This document shows, piece after piece, positions 35,422-43,995 of a stretch of DNA of 64,000 bases. Position 1 is the stretch's first letter; the number at the start of each line of letters is the position of its first letter. Made by a program: the position numbers and the translations under genes. Source of the stretch: Dorea sp. AM10-31. Lineage in GTDB: Bacteria; Bacillota; Clostridia; Lachnospirales; Lachnospiraceae. A model generated the notes under the pieces. It had not been told where the DNA came from and did not search any database. It worked only from the letters and a program-made list of their open reading frames with translations. The stretch lies in NCBI RefSeq assembly GCF_003435815.1, contig NZ_QTUV01000004.1, positions 124,001-188,000 on the forward strand, read 5' to 3'.

Positions 35422-36447
35422 ATGGCAATAACAATTGGCATCAACGGATTTGGACGCATTGGCAGAGTCGCATTCCGTATTGCCATCAATCAGCCGGAGC
35501 AGTTTAAACTTTGTGGGATCAACGTAAGAAACGCTGATCTGGATTATATTCTTTATATGATCCGTTACGATTCAATATTCGGACGTTTTCAGGGAACGCT
35601 CGAAAGGTATGAGGATGGAATCATCGTCAATGGTGAGAAGATTCGTGTATACTCGGAAAATGATGCTGCAGACATTCGTTGGGGGGAATGTGGAGCAGAA
35701 TATATTATAGATGCGACAGGTGCTTACTGTACTACAGAGAAAGCAATGGCACATATCAAAGGTGGCGCAAAGAAAGTAATCATTTCCGCACCTGCTAAAG
35801 ACCAGGATACACCGACATTTGTAATGGGAATCAACCACGAACTTTATCAGCCGTCTATGCATGTTGTTTCGAATGCGTCGTGTACAACAAACTGTCTTGC
35901 ACCATTGTGTAAAGTCTTAGAAGACAATTACGGAATTGAGTATGGATTAATGTCTACGATACATTCTGCTACAGCTAAGCAGAAAGTAGTTGACTGCCGT
36001 TCACTTAAAGACTGGCGTACAGGACGTGCCGTATTTGGCAACCTGATCCCATCCACAACAGGAGCTGCAAAAGCGATTTCACTCGTTATTCCAACATTAA
36101 AAGATCGCATGAATGGGATTTCTTACCGTGTACCGACTTCAGATGTATCCATTGTGGATCTGAATGTTGCTTTAAAAATAGAAACCAGTTACGAAGATAT
36201 TTGTAAGAAAATGAAAGAAGCTTCAGAGACATATCTGAAAGGAATTTTAGATTATATCGATGACGAAGTAGTATCTTCTGATTTTATCGGAGACAGCCAT
36301 GCATCATCCTTTGATGCACGTGAAGGAATCCAGATCAATGGACATTTCTTTAAGCTTATCAGCTTCTATGATAATGAGTGGGGGTACACAAATCAGATAT
36401 TCCGCCTGATCAAACATATGTATCAGGTAGATAACGGTATCAAATAG
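35422..36447 (+). CDS. gap: Type I glyceraldehyde-3-phosphate dehydrogenase with atypical cofactor loop
   Basis: 341 residues from ATG 35422 behind AGGAGGT (35409-35415); an upstream in-frame ATG at 35365 has no such site. Oxidises glyceraldehyde-3-phosphate to 1,3-bisphosphoglycerate in glycolysis. Rossmann motif INGFGRIGR at residues 7-15, catalytic Cys154 in SNASCTTNC, the HSATAKQKVVD and STTGAAKA motifs, and the late YDNEWGY. The loop after beta-strand 2 reads GINVRNADLDY: the Asp that normally follows 'IN' and selects NAD is Val35, followed by Arg36. This suggests NADP use or dual specificity. No pgk follows, so it is not part of the usual glycolytic operon; a monocistronic unit ending in a strong hairpin. 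Confidence 0.9.
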   Translation: MAITIGINGFGRIGRVAFRIAINQPEQFKLCGINVRNADLDYILYMIRYDSIFGRFQGTLERYEDGIIVNGEKIRVYSENDAADIRWGECGAEYIIDATGAYCTTEKAMAHIKGGAKKVIISAPAKDQDTPTFVMGINHELYQPSMHVVSNASCTTNCLAPLCKVLEDNYGIEYGLMSTIHSATAKQKVVDCRSLKDWRTGRAVFGNLIPSTTGAAKAISLVIPTLKDRMNGISYRVPTSDVSIVDLNVALKIETSYEDICKKMKEASETYLKGILDYIDDEVVSSDFIGDSHASSFDAREGIQINGHFFKLISFYDNEWGYTNQIFRLIKHMYQVDNGIK

Positions 36448-36518
36448 TGATACCAGGGTTGTAGAATGAAAAAGTAAAGATATAAGAAAAAGTAAATATC
36501 CGTAATAACAGTCGAAAG

Positions 36519-36580
36519 CCACGAAAAAGCATCCCAGGAGAATTGTCGATGAGCAGATCTTCTGGGGTGCTTTTTCGTGG
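36519..36580. terminator. Long hairpin terminator after GAPDH gene
   Basis: A stem of about 22 bp: arms 36519-36540 and 36559-36580, both carrying AAAAAGC/GCTTTTT blocks and closed by CCACG/CGTGG. Unusually long for a simple terminator. Confidence 0.75.
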
Positions 36581-36719
36581 TGAGATGTTTCTGTGGACTT
36601 GTGAGATACAAGTTGATTCTTGGTGTCTTACGCCGGAAAAGTATCTACATCTGCAAGAAAAAGCAAGATGCAGATGCAATTCTCAAGAATTATAAAAAAC
36701 ATAAAAACAGAGTGCGCTC

Positions 36720-36748
36720 TAGACATGCGCATATTTATACAGTATAAT
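36720..36748 (+). promoter_or_regulatory. Promoter of the 2-oxoacid oxidoreductase operon
   Basis: TAGACA (36720-36725), 17-bp spacer, TATAAT (36743-36748), 38 nt before the porG-like ATG. A small CATCTGC/GCAGATG hairpin lies further upstream near 36649-36675. Confidence 0.7.
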
Positions 36749-36786
36749 CAGAGTAATACTAATTTTTAAAGAAAGGAATACGAAAG

Positions 36787-37359
36787 ATGAGTAATCATAC
36801 AGAAATCAGATGGCACGGTCGTGGTGGTCAGGGTGCAAAAACAGCCGCATTGTTGCTGGCAGATGTAGCATTCCAGACAGGCAAATACGTACAGGGTTTT
36901 CCGGAGTATGGCCCGGAACGTATGGGAGCACCGATTACAGCATATAACCGAATCAGCGATACAAAGATCCGTGTACATTCTAATATTTATGATCCACAGT
37001 ATGTAGTTGTAGTAGATGAATCCTTACTGGAATCCGTGGATGTGACTAGCGGTTTGAAAAAAGATGGAGCAATTCTTGTAAATACACAGCGCACAAAAGA
37101 GGAGATCATTCCGCATCTTCATGGATACGAAGGAGAAGTTTATATTATTGACGCACACAAAGTCTCAATGGAGGCAATGGGAAAATATTTCCCGAACACA
37201 CCACTTCTTGCTGCAATTGTAAAAGTAGCAGGGATTATGGATGAGGAGACTTTCTTAAGAGAAATGAAAGCATCCTTCAAGCACAAATTCGCCAGCAAGC
37301 CGGAAGTTATTGACGGCAATATGAAAGCACTTGAGATGGCATTTAAGGAGGTGCACTAA
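36787..37359 (+). CDS. porG: 2-oxoacid:ferredoxin oxidoreductase, gamma subunit
   Basis: 190 residues behind GAAAGGA. The N-terminus EIRWHGRGGQGAKTAALLLADVAF is the hallmark GxGGQG start of the gamma subunit, followed by PEYGPERMGAP. First gene of a G-D-A-B set, the order of four-subunit pyruvate or 2-ketoisovalerate:ferredoxin oxidoreductases. The gamma subunit helps bind coenzyme A at the subunit interface. Pyruvate is the likely substrate in an anaerobe, but branched-chain 2-oxoacids cannot be excluded. The stop overlaps the next start by one base (TAATG). Confidence 0.85.
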   Translation: MSNHTEIRWHGRGGQGAKTAALLLADVAFQTGKYVQGFPEYGPERMGAPITAYNRISDTKIRVHSNIYDPQYVVVVDESLLESVDVTSGLKKDGAILVNTQRTKEEIIPHLHGYEGEVYIIDAHKVSMEAMGKYFPNTPLLAAIVKVAGIMDEETFLREMKASFKHKFASKPEVIDGNMKALEMAFKEVH

Positions 37360-37661
37360 TGGCTACAGATATCAGTAAATTAGGTGTAAAAGCAACATGG
37401 GAAGAGCTGACAGAAGGTATGATCGTTGCCGGTGCAGGAACCTCCAAAGAGTTCAACACAGGGGAATGGTCAGAAGTAAAACCAGAATTTATCGCAGATA
37501 AATGTAAACAGTGTCTACTTTGTGTACCGGTCTGTCCGGACAGCTGCATCCCGGTAAAAGACATGAAGAGACTGGATTTTGACTATGGACACTGCAAAGG
37601 ATGTGGCATTTGCGTAAAAGCATGTCCATTTGACGCAATTAAGATGGAAGGGGTGAAATAA
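37359..37661 (+). CDS. porD: 2-oxoacid:ferredoxin oxidoreductase, delta (ferredoxin) subunit
   Basis: 100 residues with two 4Fe-4S ferredoxin motifs: CKQCLLCVPVCPDSC (about residues 48-62) and CKGCGICVKACPFDA (about 76-90), giving eight cysteines. It carries electrons from the thiamine-diphosphate site to external ferredoxin. Translationally coupled to porG (one-base overlap) and followed by porA after one base. Confidence 0.9.
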   Translation: MATDISKLGVKATWEELTEGMIVAGAGTSKEFNTGEWSEVKPEFIADKCKQCLLCVPVCPDSCIPVKDMKRLDFDYGHCKGCGICVKACPFDAIKMEGVK

Positions 37662-37662
37662 G

Positions 37663-38844
37663 ATGGGAAAAAGAGAACGTTTATCAGGAAATGAAGCGGT
37701 TGCAATCGCATTGAGACAGATTAATCCAGATGTGTTCCCGGCATTCCCGATTACTCCGTCCACAGAGATTCCACAGTATTTCGCTTCTTTTGTAGCAAAC
37801 GGACAGGTAGATACAGAGTTTATTCCGGTAGAGAGTGAGCACAGTTCCATGAGCGCTGCAATCGGAGCTTCGGCAGCAGGAGCAAGAAGTTTGACAGCGA
37901 CTTCTTCCTGCGGACTTGCCTATATGTGGGAAGAATTATATATTGCGGCATCTAATAGACTGCCGTTAGCACTGGCTCTTGTAAACCGTGCACTTTCCGG
38001 CCCGATCAACATCAACTGTGATCATTCCGACAGTATGGGAGCAAGAGATGCAGGCTGGATCCAGATTTACGCAGAAAATAATCAGGAAGCATATGACAAC
38101 ATGGTGCAGGCATATCGCATTTCCGAACATGCAGATGTCAGACTGCCGATCATGATCTGTCAGGATGGATTTATCACCAGTCATGCAGTAGAAAATATCG
38201 AATTACTGGATGACGCAGAGGTAAAGAATTTCGTTGGAGAATATGAACCGGAGAATTATCTTCTGAATCCGGAATGCCCGATGGCAGTTGGTCCATATGC
38301 AATCACAGATTATTATATGGAAGCAAAACGCTCGCAGGCAGAAGGCATGAAACACGTACCGGCAGTTGTAGAGGAGGTTGCAAAGGAATTTGCAAAAGTA
38401 TCCGGACGTGAATATGGTCTGTTTGAATCTTACTGCATGGAAGATGCTGAACGTGCAGTTGTAATGATCGGTTCTGCAGCAGGAACAACAAAAGATGCAA
38501 TTGACCGCTTAAGAGAACAGGGAGAGAAAGTCGGACTTGTGAAGATCCGTCTGTTCCGCCCATTTCCGGCTGATGAGATCGCGGAGACGCTCAAAAATGT
38601 GAAAGCAGTTGCAATTATGGACCGTGCAGAAAGCTATACGAACCATGGCGGACCGTTAGGTGCAGATGTGATGAGTGCATTATACCGCGCAAAAGCAGAT
38701 GCGCTGGCAGTGAATTACATCTACGGTCTTGGCGGACGTGACGTGCGCGTAGAAGACATGGAAGGCGTATTTGAAGCCCTGAAACAGATGATCGCAGATG
38801 GCGATGCAGGAGAAACCTACCGCTATCTTGGAATTAGAGAATAA
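37663..38844 (+). CDS. porA: 2-oxoacid:ferredoxin oxidoreductase, alpha subunit
   Basis: 393 residues. FPITPSTEIPQY and EFIPVESEHSSMSAAIGASAAGARSLTATSS are the pyrimidine-binding-domain signatures of PorA/VorA-type subunits; domain II follows from about residue 255. It supplies the glutamate (within VESEHS) that activates thiamine diphosphate bound by the beta subunit. GGGG-type ribosome binding site lies at the end of porD. The substrate call (pyruvate) follows from family and context only. Confidence 0.88.
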   Translation: MGKRERLSGNEAVAIALRQINPDVFPAFPITPSTEIPQYFASFVANGQVDTEFIPVESEHSSMSAAIGASAAGARSLTATSSCGLAYMWEELYIAASNRLPLALALVNRALSGPININCDHSDSMGARDAGWIQIYAENNQEAYDNMVQAYRISEHADVRLPIMICQDGFITSHAVENIELLDDAEVKNFVGEYEPENYLLNPECPMAVGPYAITDYYMEAKRSQAEGMKHVPAVVEEVAKEFAKVSGREYGLFESYCMEDAERAVVMIGSAAGTTKDAIDRLREQGEKVGLVKIRLFRPFPADEIAETLKNVKAVAIMDRAESYTNHGGPLGADVMSALYRAKADALAVNYIYGLGGRDVRVEDMEGVFEALKQMIADGDAGETYRYLGIRE

Positions 38845-38861
38845 GGAGGGCCGTAGAGAAG

Positions 38862-39794
38862 ATGAGTTATAATTTTAAAGAGACAATGAATAAATCAGAG
38901 CGTCTGGCGCCAGGACACAGAATGTGTGCCGGATGTGGTGGAACAATCGCAGTTCGTAATGTACTGCGCGGTCTTCATGAAGGTGATAAAGCAGTCATCG
39001 GAAATGCAACAGGATGTCTGGAAGTATCCACATTTACATACCCATACACAGCATGGGAAGACAGCTACATTCATAATGCATTTGAAAATGCAGGCGCAAC
39101 CATGAGTGGTGTGGAAGGTGCTTACAAAGCATTAAAACGAAAAGGAAAATTAGACGAAACATACAAATTTATCACATTTGGTGGTGACGGTGGTACTTAT
39201 GATATTGGTCTGCAGTCACTGTCCGGAGCAATGGAGAGAAATCAGGATCTGGTATATGTCTGTTATGACAACGGTGCTTACATGAATACCGGCATCCAAC
39301 GTTCTTCTGCAACACCGATGTATGCAGATACAACAACTACACCGGTAGGAAGCGAGAGTAACGGAAAACCACAGAACAGAAAAGATCTTGCATCTGTAAT
39401 TGCTGCGCATGATATTCCGTATGTGGCACAGACAACGTTTGTACAGAACTTTAAAGATCTGCATATCAAATCCGAAAAAGCGATTTATACACCAGGCGCT
39501 GCTTTCTTAAATATTATGGCACCATGTCCGCGTGGATGGAGATACAATACGCCGGATATTATGGAGATTTGCAAACTTGGTGTAGAGACATGCTACTGGC
39601 CGTTATTTGAGGTCGTAGAAGGAAAATGGATTCTGAACTATGAGCCGAAGAAGAAACTCCCAATCGAAGATTTCTTAAGACCACAGGGAAGATTCAAACA
39701 TCTTTTCAAGAAAGGCAATGAGTATCTGTTAGAGGCTTTCCAGAAAGAAGTAGACAGAAGATGGGAAGAACTTCAGTTCAGATGCTCCAGATAA
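38862..39794 (+). CDS. porB: 2-oxoacid:ferredoxin oxidoreductase, beta subunit
   Basis: 310 residues behind AAGGAGGG (38843-38850). Cys residues of the proximal 4Fe-4S cluster appear in MCAGCGG and later ATGCLEV. The thiamine-diphosphate motif is GGDGGTYDIG (residues about 107-116), ending in the YDNGAYMNTG block. Length is near that of PorB. Last gene of the operon. The next transcription unit begins 20 nt later with a TPP-riboswitch-controlled thiamine operon, so enzyme and cofactor supply are neighbours. Confidence 0.88.
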   Translation: MSYNFKETMNKSERLAPGHRMCAGCGGTIAVRNVLRGLHEGDKAVIGNATGCLEVSTFTYPYTAWEDSYIHNAFENAGATMSGVEGAYKALKRKGKLDETYKFITFGGDGGTYDIGLQSLSGAMERNQDLVYVCYDNGAYMNTGIQRSSATPMYADTTTTPVGSESNGKPQNRKDLASVIAAHDIPYVAQTTFVQNFKDLHIKSEKAIYTPGAAFLNIMAPCPRGWRYNTPDIMEICKLGVETCYWPLFEVVEGKWILNYEPKKKLPIEDFLRPQGRFKHLFKKGNEYLLEAFQKEVDRRWEELQFRCSR

Positions 39795-39814
39795 GGATGT
39801 GATATAAAATATAT

Positions 39815-39843
39815 TTGACAGATCTGTGAAATACATTTATACT
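39815..39843 (+). promoter_or_regulatory. Promoter of the thiamine operon
   Basis: Perfect TTGACA (39815-39820), 17-bp spacer, TATACT (39838-39843), placing the start just before the TPP aptamer. Confidence 0.85.
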
Positions 39844-39859
39844 GGAGAGGAACAATCAA

Positions 39860-39958
39860 ATAGAACCGGGGAGCTTATGTGATAGGCTGAGAGGAAGTTT
39901 AAAACTTCGACCCATATACCTGATTTGGATAATGCCAACGTAGGAACGCAAGGAATAT
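39860..39958 (+). ncRNA. TPP riboswitch (THI element)
   Basis: The conserved THI-box parts are present in order: GGGGAGC, GGCTGAGAGG, an AAGTTTAAAACTT variable hairpin, GACCCATATACCTGATTTGG, then ATAATGCCAACGTAGGAA. It binds thiamine diphosphate. A terminator follows immediately at 39967, so high TPP should stop transcription of thiS-thiF-thiG-thiH-tenI. Confidence 0.97.
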
Positions 39959-39966
39959 GCTATGAG

Positions 39967-39997
39967 CGGAAGATACTTTGGTATCTTCCGTTTTTGT
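39967..39997 (+). terminator. Riboswitch-controlled terminator
   Basis: CGGAAGATAC (39967-39976) and GTATCTTCCG (39981-39990) around TTTG, then TTTTTGTT. The expression platform of the TPP riboswitch. Confidence 0.92.
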
Positions 39998-40028
39998 TAT
40001 TAACAGGTATAAAAGATTGAGAGTGAAC

Positions 40029-40085
40029 AAGAGTTCATGAAGGGGCGCACCACCGCGGGTACGTTTCTTTGTGAACTCTTTTTTT
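40029..40085 (+). terminator. Second hairpin with T-run before thiS
   Basis: AAGAGTTCA (40029-40037) pairs with TGAACTCTT (40072-40080), followed by T-run. The large loop holds a GC-rich ACCACCGCGGGTACG segment reminiscent of, but not matching, a T-box antiterminator core. A second attenuation step or readthrough backstop is possible. Confidence 0.6.
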
Positions 40086-40111
40086 CTAAGATTAAAAGGA
40101 GGTGTAGTGAA

Positions 40112-40309
40112 ATGATCACAGTAAATGGAAAAGAGATTCAGATGAAACAGTCAATATCTGTTGCTGCTTATCTGGAAAACGCAGGATATCAGATGAAAAG
40201 GATTGCGGTAGAGTTAAATGGAGATATTCTTCCGAAATATGAATATTCCGATACGATGTTGAAAGACGGTGATCGTCTGGAAGTTGTGACATTTGTCGGA
40301 GGAGGCTAA
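40112..40309 (+). CDS. thiS: Sulfur carrier protein ThiS
   Basis: 65 residues from ATG 40112, chosen because AAGGAGGTG is at 40097-40105; an open frame from 40037 runs through the terminator and is not used. The beta-grasp protein ends in VTFVGGG, whose C-terminal Gly-Gly is adenylated by ThiF and thiocarboxylated for thiazole synthesis. It follows the riboswitch directly and opens the operon. Confidence 0.93.
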   Translation: MITVNGKEIQMKQSISVAAYLENAGYQMKRIAVELNGDILPKYEYSDTMLKDGDRLEVVTFVGGG

Positions 40310-40445
40310 AGCGGAAGAAAGAGTAGTCCGGGACAGAAAGAGATGAGCACAGGGATTATGACAGTTGCGTGAGGAAATCGATGAGGAAAAAGAAGTTCCG
40401 GACCAAAAAGAGATGAGCCAGGAAGTTAATGACATAAAGGAGAAA

Positions 40446-41102
40446 ATGATGGAAGGACAGACAACAAAGACATTAACAAAAGAAGAGATCCAGGCGGCGT
40501 TGGAAGAACGTCATTCGCCGGAGATCCAGAAAAAATTATCTGCCGGACATGTGACAATTGCCGGACTTGGTGGGCTTGGATCAAATGTGGCGTATGCACT
40601 TGCAAGAATTGGTGTCGGGCATTTGCACTTGATTGATTTTGATGTAGTGGATATTACGAATCTGAACCGGCAGCAGTACTTTATGGAACATCTTGGAATG
40701 TATAAAACCGATGCGTTGAAATCGCTGCTTTTGAAAATCAATCCATATCTTGATATCCGGACGGACTGCGTGAAAGTGACAGAAGAGAATCTGATTTCTC
40801 TTTTTGAAGATGCAGGAATTGTATGCGAAGCGTTTGATAATCCAGAGGCAAAAGCAATGCTGGTAAATGGAATTCTACAGCATTTTCCGAAAAAGAAACT
40901 GGTATCGGCAACCGGAATGGCAGGCTATGGGAGCAGTAATACAATTCGCACAGAACATCTGATGAAGAACTTTTACCTGTGTGGTGACCGTGTGACAGAG
41001 CCAGGTTATGGAAATGGACTGATGGCGCCAAGAGTTGCAATCTGCGCTGCCCATGAAGCAAATATGATCACACGCTTGCTTCTTGGTGAGGAAGAGATAT
41101 AA
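40446..41102 (+). CDS. thiF: ThiF-family adenylyltransferase for sulfur carrier
   Basis: 218 residues from ATG 40446 or 40449, chosen because AAAGGAG precedes; the open frame extends to a TTG at 40365. Nucleotide-binding motif [21 protein letters not shown], then [18 protein letters not shown] typical of E1-like enzymes. The zinc-binding CxxC pair of MoeB/E. coli ThiF is not visible, as in the shorter ThiF variants of Clostridia. It activates the ThiS C-terminus with ATP. A sulfur donor such as a NifS/ThiI pair is not in the window. Confidence 0.87.
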   Translation: MMEGQTTKTLTKEEIQAALEERHSPEIQKKLSAGHVTIAGLGGLGSNVAYALARIGVGHLHLIDFDVVDITNLNRQQYFMEHLGMYKTDALKSLLLKINPYLDIRTDCVKVTEENLISLFEDAGIVCEAFDNPEAKAMLVNGILQHFPKKKLVSATGMAGYGSSNTIRTEHLMKNFYLCGDRVTEPGYGNGLMAPRVAICAAHEANMITRLLLGEEEI

Positions 41103-41134
41103 ATCAAAAAATAATAAGAAAAGAGGACAAACAT

Positions 41135-41908
41135 ATGAGTACAAAAGACACATGGAGTCTGGGAGGACACACATTTACATCCAGATTTATTTTAGGATCA
41201 GGAAAATTTTCACTGGATCTTGTAAAAGCATGCATTGAAAAAGCAGATGCGCAGATCATTACACTGGCGCTTCGCCGCGCAAATGAAGGCGGACTGGCAA
41301 ATATTCTGGATTATATTCCGGACAATGTAACATTACTTCCGAATACATCCGGAGCAAGAAATGCAGAAGAAGCTGTCAGAATCGCAAGATTATCAAGAGA
41401 AGTTGGATGCGGGGATTTTGTAAAAATCGAAGTTGTCCGCGACTCCAAATATTTATTGCCGGATAATTACGAAACAATAAAAGCAACGGAAATTCTTGCA
41501 AAAGAAGGATTTGTAGTTATGCCATATATGTATCCGGATCTGAATGCGGCAAGAGCGCTGGCAGATGCCGGAGCAGCATGCATTATGCCACTTGGAGCGC
41601 CGATCGGTTCCAATAAAGGACTTGCGACGAAAGAATTTATACAGATTCTCATTGATGAAATGGATCTACCGATCATCGTGGATGCCGGAATCGGTCGCCC
41701 ATCACAGGCATGCGAAGCAATGGAAATGGGCGCAGCGGCAGTGATGGCAAATACAGCAATCGCAACAGCAGGTGATGTTCCGGTCATGGCAGAAGCATTT
41801 AAGAAAGCAATCGAGGCAGGGCGCAGTGCTTATCTGTCCGGACTTGGAAGAACAATCGAAAGAGGTGCCAGCGCATCCTCTCCGCTTACGGGATTTTTAG
41901 AGGATTAA
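41135..41908 (+). CDS. thiG: Thiazole synthase ThiG
   Basis: 257 residues, near the family norm, behind [20 protein letters not shown] start, Schiff-base region [15 protein letters not shown] with the conserved Lys, and C-terminal phosphate-binding [32 protein letters not shown]. Joins deoxyxylulose-5-phosphate, dehydroglycine from ThiH and sulfur from ThiS-COSH into the thiazole phosphate. Confidence 0.95.
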   Translation: MSTKDTWSLGGHTFTSRFILGSGKFSLDLVKACIEKADAQIITLALRRANEGGLANILDYIPDNVTLLPNTSGARNAEEAVRIARLSREVGCGDFVKIEVVRDSKYLLPDNYETIKATEILAKEGFVVMPYMYPDLNAARALADAGAACIMPLGAPIGSNKGLATKEFIQILIDEMDLPIIVDAGIGRPSQACEAMEMGAAAVMANTAIATAGDVPVMAEAFKKAIEAGRSAYLSGLGRTIERGASASSPLTGFLED

Positions 41909-41947
41909 TCTTAACAAAAATTGCAAAAATATAAGAAGGTAAAAAAG

Positions 41948-43162
41948 ATGGAAAATCAACATATCAATGAAAGTATATTAAGTGAGGAGATTCTGGAAGA
42001 TCAGAAGAAAAACAGAATCGATCATATGACATATTTGCCGGGAATGGAAGATATCGGCTCAGAAGTGTTGAATCAGGTTGTAGAAGCTATGCAAGCTTAC
42101 GATTATGATAAATACACGGCGGCAGATGTAAAGCGGGCAATCGCACACACATCCAGAACACCAGAAGATTTTGCGGCGCTTTTATCACCTGCGGCACTTC
42201 CGTTTATAGAAGAAATTGCACAGGCAGCAAAAGACGAGACACGCAGACATTTTGGAAACAGTGTGTATATGTTTACGCCGATTTATATTGCAAATTATTG
42301 CGAGAATTATTGTATTTACTGTGGATTCAACTGTCACAATAAAATTAACCGTGCGCAGTTAAATGATCAAGAAATTGAGAAAGAAATGCAGGCAATTGCA
42401 GAAACTGGATTACAGGAAATTCTCATTCTGACTGGGGAGAGCAGAAGTAAGTCCACAGTGGAATATATCGGAAATGCATGTAGGATTGCAAGAAAATATT
42501 TCAAAGTAATCGGACTTGAAATCTATCCGGTCAATTCAGACGAATATGCATATTTACACGAATGTGGTGCAGATTATGTGACCGTATTCCAGGAAACGTA
42601 CAATTCTGATAAATATGAAACATTACATTTGGCAGGACATAAACGTATTTATCCATATCGTGTTAATGCACAGGAGCGTGCTTTAAAAGGTGGCATGCGT
42701 GGTGTCGGATTCGGCGCACTTCTGGGATTGGACGATTTCCGCAAAGATGCATTTGCAACCGGATATCATGCATATTTATTACAGAGAAAATATCCACATG
42801 CTGAAATTGCATTTTCCTGTCCACGGTTGCGTCCGATCATCAATAACGACCGGATCAACCCGATGGATGTGCATGAGACACAGCTGTTGCAGGTTGTTTG
42901 CGCATATCGTCTCTTTATGCCATTTGCAAGCATTACCGTATCAACAAGAGAGTGCGCACGCGTGCGAGATCATCTCGTAGGTATTGCGGCTACTAAGATT
43001 TCTGCAGGAGTCAGCACCGGAATCGGAAGCCATGTGGAAGATATCGAGGACAAAGGCGATGATCAGTTTGAAATTTCTGATGGCAGAAGTGTGAAGGAAG
43101 TTTATGATGCATTGCTGAAAAATGATCTGCAGCCGGTCATGAGTGATTATATTTATGTATAG
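41948..43162 (+). CDS. thiH: 2-iminoacetate synthase ThiH (radical SAM)
   Basis: 404 residues from ATG 41948 behind AGAAGG; the frame opens at a TTG 41921 without such a site. Radical SAM cluster motif CENYCIYC (Cys118, Cys122, Cys125), then TGESRSKS and LEIYPVN. It splits tyrosine to give dehydroglycine and p-cresol, the anaerobic alternative to the glycine oxidase ThiO, fitting a strict anaerobe. Followed by a repeat-containing spacer and the tenI-like gene. Confidence 0.94.
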   Translation: MENQHINESILSEEILEDQKKNRIDHMTYLPGMEDIGSEVLNQVVEAMQAYDYDKYTAADVKRAIAHTSRTPEDFAALLSPAALPFIEEIAQAAKDETRRHFGNSVYMFTPIYIANYCENYCIYCGFNCHNKINRAQLNDQEIEKEMQAIAETGLQEILILTGESRSKSTVEYIGNACRIARKYFKVIGLEIYPVNSDEYAYLHECGADYVTVFQETYNSDKYETLHLAGHKRIYPYRVNAQERALKGGMRGVGFGALLGLDDFRKDAFATGYHAYLLQRKYPHAEIAFSCPRLRPIINNDRINPMDVHETQLLQVVCAYRLFMPFASITVSTRECARVRDHLVGIAATKISAGVSTGIGSHVEDIEDKGDDQFEISDGRSVKEVYDALLKNDLQPVMSDYIYV

Positions 43163-43170
43163 AGAATTAT

Positions 43171-43284
43171 AAGATATAAAGAGATTATATTTTCGTAAAG
43201 AAATAAAATGCACGAAGCGATTATATTTTATGTGTGAACAAGTAAAAGATATAAAGAGATTATAGTATGTGTAAAGAAATAAAA
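43171..43284 (+). repeat. Direct repeat between thiH and the tenI-like gene
   Basis: About 38-39 nt occur twice (43171-43208 and 43246-43284), both containing AAGATATAAAGAGATTATA and GTAAAGAAATAAAA; a partial third unit (GCGATTATATTTTATGTGTG) lies between. The second copy supplies the start codon of the next gene. Confidence 0.75.
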
Positions 43285-43902
43285 AATACGGATGATAGAT
43301 GTACAAATGAGAAAGTGCAAGGGTTTCATGTAGTTGCAGTGACAAACCGTACATTAAGCAAGAGACCATATTTAGAACAGATCCGAAAAATTTGTGAATG
43401 GGGACCGGATGCCATAATTTTGCGGGAAAAAGATCTGACCGAAAAAGAATATAAAGATCTTGCAGAGAAAGTGCTGGCAATCTGCAAAGAGTATCAGGTT
43501 CCATGTATTTTGCATACATTCTATCAAGTGGCGATGGAATTGCCGTGTGACGGCCTTCATTTGCCACTGCCATTGTTACGGGAAGTGACGGCTGGGAAAA
43601 GTGCATCTGGGCGGTGGAGAGAAAAATTTGCGAAACTTGGCACTTCTGTACATTCTGTAGAAGAGGCCATAGAAGCAGAAAAACTCGGTGCAACCTACAT
43701 AACAGCAGGGCACATTTACGCTACAGACTGCAAAAAAGGGCTGCCGCCGAGAGGCTTGCTCTTTTTACGAGAAGTCTGTGAAGCTGTAGATATTTCTGTA
43801 TATGGAATCGGTGGAATAAAATTCCACATGGACCAGTGGATAGAATTGGGAAAATGTGGAGCAATTGGTGGGTGTATCATGTCTGGCATGATGAAAATGT
43901 AA
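43267..43902 (+). CDS. tenI: TenI/ThiE-family protein, probable thiazole tautomerase
   Basis: 211 residues, a TIM-barrel of the thiamine-phosphate-synthase superfamily. The segment YITAGHIYATDCKKGLPPRGL carries the histidine-containing GH(I/V)(F/Y)xTDCKKG signature I associate with TenI rather than with ThiE (which has a GPVFPTxTK-like loop). TenI isomerises the ThiG product; annotation as ThiE is the alternative. The ribosome binding site is weak (AAAGAGA) and the first codons lie in a duplicated stretch, so the start is the least certain of the operon. Last gene before the REPIN-like palindrome. Confidence 0.78.
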   Translation: MCKEIKNTDDRCTNEKVQGFHVVAVTNRTLSKRPYLEQIRKICEWGPDAIILREKDLTEKEYKDLAEKVLAICKEYQVPCILHTFYQVAMELPCDGLHLPLPLLREVTAGKSASGRWREKFAKLGTSVHSVEEAIEAEKLGATYITAGHIYATDCKKGLPPRGLLFLREVCEAVDISVYGIGGIKFHMDQWIELGKCGAIGGCIMSGMMKM

Positions 43903-43904
43903 AA

Positions 43905-43995
43905 AACCGCAAAAGGGGACGGGGATTTTCTAGAAAATCCCCGTCCCCTTTTGCGGTTGCACCTGTCCCTTTTTAGAAAATCCCCGTCCCCTTTT
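43905..43995. repeat. REPIN-like GGGGACGGGG palindrome, doubling as terminator
   Basis: A perfect 27-bp inverted repeat without loop (43905-43931 and 43932-43958) built around AAAAGGGGACGGGGATTTTC. A partial second inverted copy (TAGAAAATCCCCGTCCCC) follows at about 43974-43991. This is the layout of REP doublets mobilised by RAYT (TnpA-REP) transposases; no such transposase is in the window. It lies between convergent genes. Confidence 0.75.

Noticed and set aside
40029..40085. A T-box leader before thiS
   Set aside because: The ACCACCGCGGG segment is reminiscent, but the essential TGGN bulge and any specifier stem are missing; the TPP riboswitch terminator is only about 30 nt upstream.
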